Positions 35,083-43,619 of a stretch of 64,000 nucleotides of DNA are shown in pieces. Source of the stretch: Butyrivibrio sp. INlla14 (GTDB taxonomy: Bacteria > Bacillota > Clostridia > Lachnospirales > Lachnospiraceae). Made by a program: the position numbers and the translations under genes. The notes under the pieces were generated by a model. It was not told the DNA's origin. It was given only the letters and a program-made list of their open reading frames with translations, and ran no database searches. The first letter of the stretch is position 1. Every line of letters starts with the position of its first letter. The DNA is taken from NCBI RefSeq assembly GCF_900102515.1, contig NZ_FMVS01000009.1, positions 99,182 through 163,181 of the forward strand. The letters are read 5' to 3'.

Positions 35083-36837
35083 TCAGATTCCTGTGTCATA
35101 TACGTAGATAGTGTAAGGACTGGACTCATCGGTGTATGTTCCAATCAGGGACAGACCAAGCTCAGAAGCATTGGAAAGCTCAATCCTTGAGAAAATGTAC
35201 TTGCAATCAAGGCTCTTTAATCCGTCCATGTTCACAATAAGCCGCTTGTCAGTTACTTCAAGATTACGAAGCGGTGCATAAGTATTCTCATCAGAGCCGG
35301 AATAAAGACTAACTCGAGCGCCCCATCCTTCAAAGTAGGACTTAAGGGAAGGCGATCCTTCCAGAGCAGGCTCAATGATACTTGTCCACTTCTCCTTGTA
35401 TTCCTGAGAATACATTCCCAGATAACCATCCACAGAAGCTATACCGTTGTAGTTAAGTACAGCGGGATGCATTCCGTAAGCAACAGACCATTCTCCGTTG
35501 TAATCAATATCATCGATTATTTTATCAAAAAGCTTGGTTGAATAGAACTCATTATAGTTAACATAGGTTGTATCCCTGTGTTTGATGATCTTGAAGGCCT
35601 GATTATAACAGGTGTAATAGAAGTCGTTATACACCTGAGGCACAAACATTACAACTAAAACAGCAAGAGTTACGATAACATTTGCTAGTGGCTTGAGGTT
35701 TTTGCCAGCATGATCATACATTCTGACACAGACAAGTAAAAGCTCTGCATACCACAAAAATGTATTGAAGAAAGCTGTTCTGGCAAACTCAAAGCCTGTA
35801 AGAGGTGGTACCAATGTTTCAAACAAATGTCTGAATGGCGCATACTGATACAGACCAAAGATTAGAACATTGAATATCATCCAGAGAAGCACCAGGTTAA
35901 TGGAGTCTTTGAGGATAAGCTTTGATTCTTTTCTCTTAATGTATCCGATATTAATAATAACTACCGCTATTAAAACAACACCAAGAATCACATATGTATG
36001 AGAATCTTCTGAGTGGAAGGAAGCATTAACAAACTCGCTAAATGCAGTGGCCATGGCCTGACCAAAGCTTATCTCACCATGTTCCATGGTGGTTCTGATA
36101 GTTACAGTATCTGACAGAAGCATCTCTTTAAAGAGCCTGTATTCAAACAGAATATAGCCAAGAGAGAGAATTACTATTGAAGCAAATGTACTCTTTGGAA
36201 AACGCTTGTCTTTTATCCAAAGAATAATAACAGCTACTACCATATATGACAGGATAAAGAAACCATGGTAGGAAAAGTATGATAACAACGGATATAAAAA
36301 TACCCCGATATAGAAAGGGAGTCTTTTCTTAAAACTGTCAGCAAAATAAAGTTTTCTGAGGAAGAGCACTATAAGCGGAACTGAAGTAAAGGCAATACCA
36401 TAAGTTGGGAAAACAGGTATAAGGCCAAATGCAACAGAAATAACAACGATGATAGGTTTGTACTGTTCATATCTGTCTTTATACACATCCTTGGCAAGGA
36501 GCCTGAAAGAAATAATACCAACTGCTATCTTTGCGGCGTAGCCAGCAAGATAAGCCCAGACCCCAGGAAGCAGGATATAAAAGAGATTGTATATCAGAAA
36601 CTCACTTCCAAATAAATCTCTTGGAACTCCGTGAAGGATAGGAGCGTTTTGTCCCTGAGAAAACCACAGACCGGCTTTTTTCAGCATTTCGTAGTGAGCC
36701 ATGAACAAATCTAAGTTGTCGTGGATCTGGAAATAGCTTTCTCCTCTAAACACAAGAAACACTGCGGCCTGTAATGCCAGCAGTGCTCCTGTCAGATATA
36801 GATACCAATACTTTTTTATAGTATTTGTCTTTATCAT
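35083..36837 (-). CDS. DUF6044-type (YkoS-like) polytopic membrane protein
   Basis: A 584-residue membrane protein with about 12 helices and a soluble C-terminal domain (about residues 410-584). The first external loop has YFQIHDNLDLFMAHYEML (about 35-52); the HDNLD element and the later HGVPRDLFGSEFLIYNLF fit the DUF6044 family (Bacillus YkoS), a GT-C-like group paired with a GT2 that loads a lipid carrier. Family assignment is from memory of these motifs. It overlaps the upstream amidotransferase gene by 4 bp (ATGA), so it is in the same minus-strand operon. Confidence 0.75.
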   Translation of the reverse strand: MIKTNTIKKYWYLYLTGALLALQAAVFLVFRGESYFQIHDNLDLFMAHYEMLKKAGLWFSQGQNAPILHGVPRDLFGSEFLIYNLFYILLPGVWAYLAGYAAKIAVGIISFRLLAKDVYKDRYEQYKPIIVVISVAFGLIPVFPTYGIAFTSVPLIVLFLRKLYFADSFKKRLPFYIGVFLYPLLSYFSYHGFFILSYMVVAVIILWIKDKRFPKSTFASIVILSLGYILFEYRLFKEMLLSDTVTIRTTMEHGEISFGQAMATAFSEFVNASFHSEDSHTYVILGVVLIAVVIINIGYIKRKESKLILKDSINLVLLWMIFNVLIFGLYQYAPFRHLFETLVPPLTGFEFARTAFFNTFLWYAELLLVCVRMYDHAGKNLKPLANVIVTLAVLVVMFVPQVYNDFYYTCYNQAFKIIKHRDTTYVNYNEFYSTKLFDKIIDDIDYNGEWSVAYGMHPAVLNYNGIASVDGYLGMYSQEYKEKWTSIIEPALEGSPSLKSYFEGWGARVSLYSGSDENTYAPLRNLEVTDKRLIVNMDGLKSLDCKYIFSRIELSNASELGLSLIGTYTDESSPYTIYVYDTGI

Positions 36838-37979
36838 GATTCGTAATCTTCTCCTACAGTAAACTTAGGTACCCACTTACCATCTTTCTTTTCGAAAAGA
36901 TCTCTGTTTACGTACTTATCAACAACTTCCCAGAATTCCTCTTTGGTTATTCCAAGATAATCGCAAGTTTTCTGGATGTATTGATCTCCGCATTTGCCAT
37001 CATATTCGTTTACATACCACTTGCCATCTTCTCTTGTGAATCGACCTTCTCTGATATCATAACAAATCTCGTCTGTAGCAAATCCAAAGCCAAATTTAAG
37101 GTATTTGATCATCTGGTTTGGAATCTGAAGATCACAGTCAAGGGCTGCATATCTTCTATAGCGTCCGTGATCGTGAAGATCTCCATCTCTTCCTAATAAG
37201 CCTCTGGCAACTGCAAAGTCTGCATTACCAACCTGAGACCATTCTCTTACATAGTACTGAAGGAAGATAGCCTTGATGCCTTTGGCCTGCATCTCTTCGA
37301 CAGTAGGTATCTTATACAGGAAGAGGTCTTTTTCAGTGATATTATTTGAAAGATCAACAAAGCTGTCTACACTTGCTCCGCGGATTGTTTCAAGCTGCAT
37401 GACAGAAAATGCATTTCCAGAAGCTTCCTGGTTCTTGGCAGCGCCAAGTGTAAGAGCGGCATTTTCTCCCTGGATAATAAGTGGGATATTGAACTTAACA
37501 GCCATAATATAAGCTGAAGCCCAGAGACAATACTCAGATGCAGCGATGATATTTCCTCTTTCAAAGAAAGACTTTCTGGCCAGCTTCTTGGCAACTATGG
37601 GGTTTGGTCTGATGGAAATAATATCAAATCCCAGATTATTAAGGTTCTCTATATTCTTGCGTCCGACTTCTGTAATTTCATCAGGCATACAGTTAATAAG
37701 AAGTGGATTAAGTCCCAGCTTCTCTTTAGCATATACAGCCTGGAATGTGGAATCCTTACCACCTGATACTCCAATGATACAATCGTAGGTATTTCCGCGC
37801 TTTTTAGCCTCGGCCTTGGCCTCATCAGCAAAAGCCTGAAGTTCAGCGTGGCGCGCTTCCCAATCTATAGTTGCCTTAGACTCTTCATAACGGCAGGCAA
37901 AGCAAACCTGCTCATCGTCAAAAATGATGCCTGGTCTTGTGTCTGGCTGCAGGCAACGTTTGCAATAACGCATTTTCAT
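36834..37979 (-). CDS. pseA: N-acetyl sugar amidotransferase (PseA/WbpG-like)
   Basis: A 381-residue PP-loop ATPase of the N-acetyl sugar amidotransferase family (TIGR03573). The N-terminus has zinc-type cysteines (RYCKRCLQPDTRPG, CFACRYEE) and the ATP-pyrophosphatase motif GVSGGKDSTFQ (about residues 69-79). Such enzymes turn an N-acetyl group into an acetamidino group: WbpG in Pseudomonas O-antigen and PseA in Campylobacter pseudaminic-acid modification. It diverges from a pse gene cluster 80 bp away, which favours PseA. A HisH/HisF-like ammonia donor, needed by WbpG, is not seen here. GGAG precedes the ATG. Confidence 0.85.
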   Translation of the reverse strand: MKMRYCKRCLQPDTRPGIIFDDEQVCFACRYEESKATIDWEARHAELQAFADEAKAEAKKRGNTYDCIIGVSGGKDSTFQAVYAKEKLGLNPLLINCMPDEITEVGRKNIENLNNLGFDIISIRPNPIVAKKLARKSFFERGNIIAASEYCLWASAYIMAVKFNIPLIIQGENAALTLGAAKNQEASGNAFSVMQLETIRGASVDSFVDLSNNITEKDLFLYKIPTVEEMQAKGIKAIFLQYYVREWSQVGNADFAVARGLLGRDGDLHDHGRYRRYAALDCDLQIPNQMIKYLKFGFGFATDEICYDIREGRFTREDGKWYVNEYDGKCGDQYIQKTCDYLGITKEEFWEVVDKYVNRDLFEKKDGKWVPKFTVGEDYES

Positions 37980-38000
37980 GTGCGTAATCTCCTTTTACAC

Positions 38001-38030
38001 TTACAATTTATAAATCCAAGAAATTATACT
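38001..38030 (+). promoter_or_regulatory. Putative promoter for the pse operon
   Basis: TTACAA (38001-38006) and TATACT (38025-38030) are 18 bp apart, giving a leader of about 23 bases before the ATG at 38060. The -10 is good, the -35 weak. It overlaps the -10 of the opposite promoter. Confidence 0.45.
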
Positions 38031-38052
38031 ACTTATAAATAAGGTAAGGCAA
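38023..38052 (-). promoter_or_regulatory. Putative promoter for the pseA-DUF6044 operon
   Basis: On the minus strand TTGCCT (38052-38047) and an exact TATAAT (38028-38023) are 18 bp apart. The TATAAT shares bases with the plus-strand TATACT box, so the two operons may compete for, or be balanced by, the same 80-bp region. Confidence 0.5.
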
Positions 38053-38059
38053 GTAGAGG

Positions 38060-39196
38060 ATGACAAGGCAAGGGATTGATTATATAATAAATGGCATGAA
38101 AAAGGTTAGATCAGGCAGACGAGTGTATATCTGCCACACGTATTATCATGCTTATATAGCAACTGTAAAAGAACTAGTAGGAAGACAACAGATTGGGGGC
38201 AGTGCCGATATAATACTGAGCACTATGTCCAACAATTTTGAGAGCCTTGAAGGGAGACTTGTAAGATCTGGAGTCTTTGATAATGTTTACATGTTCGATG
38301 AAAAGGAAGATGTTACCTCAGATGAAGTGATGAAATATCATCAGGATAGGGGAAATATCATCCTTAATTTGTTGCAGAGAATTAAGTATACTAAGATGCT
38401 TGGTAAGCTTCAGGAAGATTACATACCAACAGATATTTCAAAATATGATGATGTCTATGTGTTCTGTGACTCAGATCCAATTGGATACTATCTAAATTAC
38501 AAGAAAATCTATTATCACGCTGTGGAAGATGGGCTTAATTCAGGACGACTTGATGATCAGGCTAGAAATGCCAATAAGGGAGCCTGGCCTTTGAAAAAGG
38601 CTATGGCTAAACTTGGTCTTATATTCATCGAAAGTGGGTATAGCAAGTATTGCCTCGACTATGAAGTTAATGATATCAGTGCCAACCATAGTGTTCCGGA
38701 TAATGTTGTAGAGATCCCAAGAAAAGAGCTTGATAGCAAACTTACAGAGGAAGATCATAAAATACTTGTTGATATTTTTTTGGAGAATCCCGACAGAGTG
38801 CTAGCACAGCTTCTTGGAACAGAATCTGATAATAAGGACAAAAAGCCCAATGCCATGATACTTACAGAGCCTTTATGTGAGCTTGATGTAAGGGAAAAAC
38901 TATTTGGTGATATCATAAAAGAGTATGAGAAGGATCATCGTATCATAATCAAACCTCATCCAAGAGATCTTCTTGACTATGAAAAGGCCTTTCCTGATGT
39001 CGTAGTTATCAAGGACAGGTTTCCTATGGAGGTTTTGGGAGATATCAAGGGATTTGAAGTTGACAAGATGATTTCTGTTATTACTCAGATGGATAACACA
39101 TATTATGCCAAGGAAATAGTTTATTTGGGTCTGGATTTCCTTGATAAATATGAGGATCCTTCTATCCACAGAAAGACAGAACTTTTAGACAAATAA
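38060..39196 (+). CDS. GT52 sialyltransferase-like protein
   Basis: A 378-residue protein resembling glycosyltransferase family 52 (lipooligosaccharide sialyltransferases), which move nonulosonic acids from CMP donors. The N-terminal VYICHTYYHAYIATVKEL (about residues 22-39) matches the family start, and the C-terminal domain has RIIIKPHPRDLLDYEKAFPD, the KPHPRD element involved in CMP binding. No signal peptide or membrane helix is present. As the first gene before pseF and pseI, it is the likely transferase for the CMP-sugar made here. Its ATG has GAGG abutting and AAGG ten bases ahead; an ATG at 38096 is a weaker alternative. Confidence 0.82.
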   Translation: MTRQGIDYIINGMKKVRSGRRVYICHTYYHAYIATVKELVGRQQIGGSADIILSTMSNNFESLEGRLVRSGVFDNVYMFDEKEDVTSDEVMKYHQDRGNIILNLLQRIKYTKMLGKLQEDYIPTDISKYDDVYVFCDSDPIGYYLNYKKIYYHAVEDGLNSGRLDDQARNANKGAWPLKKAMAKLGLIFIESGYSKYCLDYEVNDISANHSVPDNVVEIPRKELDSKLTEEDHKILVDIFLENPDRVLAQLLGTESDNKDKKPNAMILTEPLCELDVREKLFGDIIKEYEKDHRIIIKPHPRDLLDYEKAFPDVVVIKDRFPMEVLGDIKGFEVDKMISVITQMDNTYYAKEIVYLGLDFLDKYEDPSIHRKTELLDK

Positions 39197-39210
39197 CAGG
39201 AGATGGACAA

Positions 39211-39903
39211 ATGTCTAGCGTAGCTATTATTACTGCCCGCGGAGGCAGCAAAAGAATACCTAAGAAGAATATAAAAGAATTTTGTGGTAAGCCAATTCTG
39301 GCCTATAGCATAGAAGCTGCACTTAAAAGCGGAGCATTCGATGAAGTAATGGTATCAACTGATAGCCAGGAGATAGCGGATATTGCAAGAGAGTATGGTG
39401 CTGTGGTTCCATTCATGAGGTCTGAAGCTAACAGTAATGATGTTTCAACTACGGCGGATGTTCTGGAAGAAGTGATAAGTGAATATGAAAAGATAGGCAA
39501 GGACTTTGATACTCTTGCTTGTATTTATCCTACAGCTCCTTTTGTAACAGGGGAAAAATTATCTGATGCCATGAAAAAGATGCAGGAAAGCGGGGCTGAT
39601 GCACTTGTTTCTGTGGTTAAGTTTGGTTTCCCTCCCCAGAGAGCTTTTGTAATAAGGAATGAAAAAGTTTGTTATCAATATCCTGAGTATGAGAGAGCGA
39701 GAAGTCAGGATCTTGAGAAGATATATCATGATTGTGGACAATTCTATATTCTTAAGAAAAAGGCTCTTTATCAGTATCATTCACTGATAGTACCTAACAC
39801 TATTCCTTACGAGATTCCTGAGGAAGAGGTTCAGGATATTGATACTATGTCTGACTGGAAGATTGCGGAAGTTAAATATACAGTTTTGCATCAGGGAGAA
39901 TAA
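39211..39903 (+). CDS. pseF: CMP-pseudaminic acid synthetase (PseF)
   Basis: A 230-residue cytidylyltransferase that joins CTP to a nonulosonic acid. The mononucleotide motif ITARGGSKRIPKKNIKEFCG (residues 7-26), AYSIEAALKSGAFDEVMVSTD and the late YEYERARSQDLEKIYHDCGQ-like segment (about residues 151-172) match PseF more closely than NeuA or LegF. GGAG precedes the ATG. It lies 14 bp after the GT52 gene and 2 bp before pseI. The product CMP-pseudaminic acid (or a relative) would be the donor for the GT52 enzyme. Confidence 0.9.
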   Translation: MSSVAIITARGGSKRIPKKNIKEFCGKPILAYSIEAALKSGAFDEVMVSTDSQEIADIAREYGAVVPFMRSEANSNDVSTTADVLEEVISEYEKIGKDFDTLACIYPTAPFVTGEKLSDAMKKMQESGADALVSVVKFGFPPQRAFVIRNEKVCYQYPEYERARSQDLEKIYHDCGQFYILKKKALYQYHSLIVPNTIPYEIPEEEVQDIDTMSDWKIAEVKYTVLHQGE

Positions 39904-39905
39904 GG

Positions 39906-40940
39906 ATGTTTAGGATTTATGACAAGATAAATAGTGGAGAAGTATATATTATAGCAGAGATGAGCGCTAATCATGGCGGAAGTCTGGACAATGCTTTAAA
40001 GATAGTCAATGAAGCGGCCCAAGCAGGGGCGGACTGTCTCAAAATTCAGACCTATACTGCAGATAGCCTGACAATAGATTGTGACAATGAGTACTTTAAG
40101 GTAAAGGGCGGTCTTTGGGATGGATACAAGTTATATGACTTGTATCAGGATGCCGGAACTCCCTATGAGTGGCAAAAGCGCATAAAGGAAGAATGTGATA
40201 AATGCGGTATCGACTTTTTGTCTACCCCTTTTGACAATGCCGGGGTAGATTTTTTGGAGGAACTTGGAGCAGAAGCTTACAAGATAGCAAGCTTTGAGCT
40301 TATTGATATTCCACTTATAAAGTACGCTGCTTCAAAGGGAAAACCCATGATTATTTCAACTGGAATGGGGAGTCTTGAGGATATCCAGGATGCTATAGAT
40401 GCATGCCATAGTGTAGGCAATGACAAGATTATATTGCTCAAGTGTTGCAGCGAGTATCCTGCACCATGGGCAGATATGCACCTTGGAAATATTCAGGACA
40501 TGAAAAAGAGATTTGGCCTTCCGGTGGGACTTTCAGATCACAGCGAGGGAAGTCTAGGAGCTGTCGTTGGAGTAACACTCGGAGCAGTGGTTGTTGAAAA
40601 ACATATTATGCTTGAAGGTGTTGAAAGTGCTGATAGTAAATTCAGCATGCCAGTCAAAGATTTTGCCAAGATGGTGAGTGATGTGCGCAATGCATGTCTT
40701 ATAGCGCAAGGGCCAAATTATGACCTTACTGATGGTGAAAAAGCTTCAACTGTTTTTAGAAGAAGCATTATAGCTGTAAGAGATATCAAGGCTGGAGACG
40801 AGATACAAGAAGAAGATCTCAGAGTAATAAGGCCCGGATACGGAATAAAACCTAAGTATCTTGGTGAAGTAATAGGTTCCAGAGCAAAATGCGATATACC
40901 AAGGGGCACTCCAATCAAGTTTGAGCATTATAAGGATTAA
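39906..40940 (+). CDS. pseI: Pseudaminic acid synthase (PseI)
   Basis: A 344-residue NeuB-family enzyme that condenses a 6-deoxy-hexose derivative with phosphoenolpyruvate. It has the family start VYIIAEMSANHGGSLDNALK and KIQTYTADSLT, then KGGLWDGYKLYDLYQDAGTP, a PseI-specific signature absent from sialic-acid synthases. LSDHSEGSLGAVVGVTLGA and VEKHIM complete the active site. The last 70 residues are the SAF domain (RRSIIAVRDIKAGDEI...GTPIKFEH) that reaches into the partner active site. It is 18 bp ahead of the formyltransferase gene. Confidence 0.95.
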   Translation: MFRIYDKINSGEVYIIAEMSANHGGSLDNALKIVNEAAQAGADCLKIQTYTADSLTIDCDNEYFKVKGGLWDGYKLYDLYQDAGTPYEWQKRIKEECDKCGIDFLSTPFDNAGVDFLEELGAEAYKIASFELIDIPLIKYAASKGKPMIISTGMGSLEDIQDAIDACHSVGNDKIILLKCCSEYPAPWADMHLGNIQDMKKRFGLPVGLSDHSEGSLGAVVGVTLGAVVVEKHIMLEGVESADSKFSMPVKDFAKMVSDVRNACLIAQGPNYDLTDGEKASTVFRRSIIAVRDIKAGDEIQEEDLRVIRPGYGIKPKYLGEVIGSRAKCDIPRGTPIKFEHYKD

Positions 40941-40958
40941 ATAGATGGGAGTCTTATC

Positions 40959-41543
40959 GTGAAAATTCTGTGTTTATATAATAATGACTGTGCTATTGAA
41001 CTTTTTGACTATATTAGAAATCTTGGCCATGAAACTGTTCTCTGGAGTGATAAATTAACAGAAGAATTTATACAAGAACAGGCTTTTGACCTGGCTGTAA
41101 GCTATACATATAGATATATCCTGCCAGAAAATTTTATTTTGGCGCTAAAAGAAAATGTAGTGAATATCCACAATTCTTTTCTCCCCTTTAATAGAGGTGC
41201 AGATCCTAATATGTGGAGTATAGTTGATAATACGCCGAGAGGTACGACTCTTCATTACATAAATACTGGACTTGACAAAGGCAGTATCATAGCTCAGGAG
41301 ATGATATCTGATCTGTCTGATGAAGAGACGCTTGCTTCAACTTATAACAATCTGGATAAGGCAGCCAAAGACCTCTTTAAAAAAGCTTTTGAATATTATG
41401 ATAAGTGGCCAGCCATGCGGAAAACACCTGAGGGTAAAGGAAGCTACCACTCTGTTAAGGATGGAGCAAGGATAAAGGAGCTTATTACATCCTTTGACAT
41501 CACAATTGCGGAGTTCAGGAAAATTTTGAGGGAACAGGCATGA
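40959..41543 (+). CDS. Formyltransferase-family protein (sugar N-formyltransferase candidate)
   Basis: A 194-residue protein with the methionyl-tRNA-formyltransferase-type fold that uses 10-formyl-tetrahydrofolate. It has VVNIHNSFLPFNRGADPN (about residues 67-84), holding the catalytic Asn-x-His pair, and TTLHYINTGLDKGSIIAQE (about 93-111), holding the catalytic Asp. It lacks the C-terminal tRNA-binding domain and is the size of a sugar formyltransferase core. The GTG start has GGGAG seven bases ahead. Lying between pseI and pseG with a 4-bp overlap to pseG, it probably formylates an amino group of the Pse precursor. Confidence 0.82.
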   Translation: MKILCLYNNDCAIELFDYIRNLGHETVLWSDKLTEEFIQEQAFDLAVSYTYRYILPENFILALKENVVNIHNSFLPFNRGADPNMWSIVDNTPRGTTLHYINTGLDKGSIIAQEMISDLSDEETLASTYNNLDKAAKDLFKKAFEYYDKWPAMRKTPEGKGSYHSVKDGARIKELITSFDITIAEFRKILREQA

Positions 41544-42565
41544 GAGAGCTATATTTCAGAGTTGATACCAATGATGTAGTAGCTACTGGTCATATAATGA
41601 GATGCCTTTCCATAGCTGATGCAGCAAGAAATCTTGGCATCACCCCGGTCTTTATTCTTGCTGATGATACCGGCAAGAGAAGGGTTGAAGAGAGAGGCTA
41701 TCGGTCTATCATACTTGATTCTAAATGGGATGACCTTTATTCTGAATCAGATAAACTAAAAGAGGTCATAATAAATAATGACATAAAAGTTCTAGTGGTA
41801 GATAGTTATTATGCATCTGATGAATATTTCAGTAAAATATCAGAGATTACAAATGTTATTTATATAGACGATCTTGGTAGCTTTGAATACCCTGTGTCGG
41901 GGGTTGTCTGTTACGCAAATTACTATGACAAGTTTGATTATCCGAAAAGATTTGTGGATTCAAAGGTCAATTTCTATTTGGGATGCGACTATGTACCTTT
42001 GAGGAAAGAATTCGAAAAGATAGAGCCTAAGAAAATAAAAGAAAACATTGAATCAGTCCTGCTTTTATCCGGTGGAGGAGACCAAAATCATGCTCTAAAG
42101 ACATTTGTTCAAAGCTTAAGTGCAGATTTTGACTTTAAGATCATTGCAATATGTGGACAGTATAATACAGATTACGATGAGCTTGAGAGAACTTATTCTG
42201 AGGATGAACATGTTAAGATTTACAAATCTGTCGACAACATGCTTGAGTTAATGCAAGGAGCTGATCTTGCGATTTCAGCGGGAGGAACTACGCTTTATGA
42301 ATTAAGTGCCTGCGGAACTCCGACGATAACCTATTCTTTTACAGACAATCAGCTGGATAATGTGTATCAGTTTGAAAAAGACAGACTTATGAAATATGCT
42401 GGAGATATGAGAAATGGCAGCGTAATAGAGGCTATAGAGAGACACATCAATTTTTATAGTAGTAAGGAAAAAAGGAAAGAAGCATCACTTGGTCTAAAAA
42501 AGCTTGTTGATGGCTTGGGGGCAAAACGCCTGGTTGAGAAGATAGTGAGAGATTATAAATTATGA
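41540..42565 (+). CDS. pseG: PseG-type UDP-sugar hydrolase
   Basis: A 341-residue GT-B-fold enzyme that releases UDP from the 2,4-diacetamido-trideoxy-altrose nucleotide to give the substrate of PseI. It begins LYFRVDTNDVVATGHIMRCL, with the catalytic His in TGHIMRC (about residue 18), then FILADDTGK, SGGGDQNHALK and ISAGGTTLYELSACGTP with DNQLDN. These match PseG. The ATG overlaps the formyltransferase stop as ATGA. A second PseG-like gene lies 1 kb downstream. Confidence 0.88.
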   Translation: MRELYFRVDTNDVVATGHIMRCLSIADAARNLGITPVFILADDTGKRRVEERGYRSIILDSKWDDLYSESDKLKEVIINNDIKVLVVDSYYASDEYFSKISEITNVIYIDDLGSFEYPVSGVVCYANYYDKFDYPKRFVDSKVNFYLGCDYVPLRKEFEKIEPKKIKENIESVLLLSGGGDQNHALKTFVQSLSADFDFKIIAICGQYNTDYDELERTYSEDEHVKIYKSVDNMLELMQGADLAISAGGTTLYELSACGTPTITYSFTDNQLDNVYQFEKDRLMKYAGDMRNGSVIEAIERHINFYSSKEKRKEASLGLKKLVDGLGAKRLVEKIVRDYKL

Positions 42566-43593
42566 AGCTTAGTATAATTGTTCCTGTTTTTAACATGGCA
42601 GGAGATGAAAAACTAACTTACTGTCTGAATAGTCTTTTAGGACAGAAGCTGAACGATTATGAGATAATAACAGTAGATGACTGTTCAACAGATAATTCAC
42701 TTGAAATTTTAAAAGAATATGAAAAAAAATATCCTGATAAAATAAGAGTAATCCATAGCGAAGTCAATAAGCATCAGGGCGGAGCTAAAAATATCGGAAT
42801 GCAGGCGGCGCGCGGAGAATGGATTGGCTTTATTGATGCTGATGACTGGATACATCCGGATATGTACAACAGGATGATCAGTAGAGCAGAGGAAACCGGT
42901 GCTGATATGGTGGGATGCGATCTTACTATGGTTGATAGTCACACAATGGAAGTGTCTGATATTATTGAAAAAAATGGAGACGCAAGCCAGAGCGGTATTT
43001 TGGATCATGATAAGAAAAAGCGCCTTATTCTGGATGGGGGCCGACTGGTTACAAAGATATACAAAAGAGATACACTTCAAAGGAACGATATTCATTTTCC
43101 GGAAAATATTTTCTATGAAGATAATGCCATGAGCAACTCTTTTTTGCTGACTGCTCAGCATTATGAGCATATATCTGAGCCGTGGTACTATTATTATCAG
43201 CACGATGCTTCTACAGTGCATTCCTTTTCTGAGAGAAAATGTCTTGATAGAATGGAAGCAGGAAGAATTATCCTAAGTGAAGCAAAAAGGCTTGGTTTTT
43301 ATGAAGAGTTTAAAGACGAAATAGAGTTTATGTTTATACAACTTTTTTTCGTAAATACTCTATTTACCTACATGCCCTGTGTAAGACCTACAAAACTGTC
43401 ATTTGTTAAAGGGCTTACGAATGAGCTTTTGAATACTTACCCTGAGTTTGAGATAAATAGATATTATAAGGATAGGGTTAATCCTGAGGAAAAGAAACTG
43501 ATCAAAATGCTATGCAATTCACCACTTAGATTCTATGCGTATTATAAGCTTCTTTGGACATACAGGAAATTTAGAAGATTGCTTAGTAAATAA
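42562..43593 (+). CDS. GT2 family glycosyltransferase
   Basis: A 343-residue GT-A enzyme. It has LSIIVPVFNMAGDEKLTYCLNS, IITVDDCSTDNSLEI, NKHQGGAKNIGMQAARGEW and the metal site GFIDADDWIHPDMYNRM (about residues 90-106). The base segment is ENIFYEDNAMSNSF. It overlaps pseG by 4 bp (ATGA) and sits between the two PseG-like genes, so it probably adds a sugar next to the nonulosonic acid. The C-terminal 60 residues are basic and may touch the membrane. Confidence 0.9.
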   Translation: MKLSIIVPVFNMAGDEKLTYCLNSLLGQKLNDYEIITVDDCSTDNSLEILKEYEKKYPDKIRVIHSEVNKHQGGAKNIGMQAARGEWIGFIDADDWIHPDMYNRMISRAEETGADMVGCDLTMVDSHTMEVSDIIEKNGDASQSGILDHDKKKRLILDGGRLVTKIYKRDTLQRNDIHFPENIFYEDNAMSNSFLLTAQHYEHISEPWYYYYQHDASTVHSFSERKCLDRMEAGRIILSEAKRLGFYEEFKDEIEFMFIQLFFVNTLFTYMPCVRPTKLSFVKGLTNELLNTYPEFEINRYYKDRVNPEEKKLIKMLCNSPLRFYAYYKLLWTYRKFRRLLSK

Positions 43594-43619
43594 TAGTTTT
43601 GTTTGTTTTGAGGTGAAAG

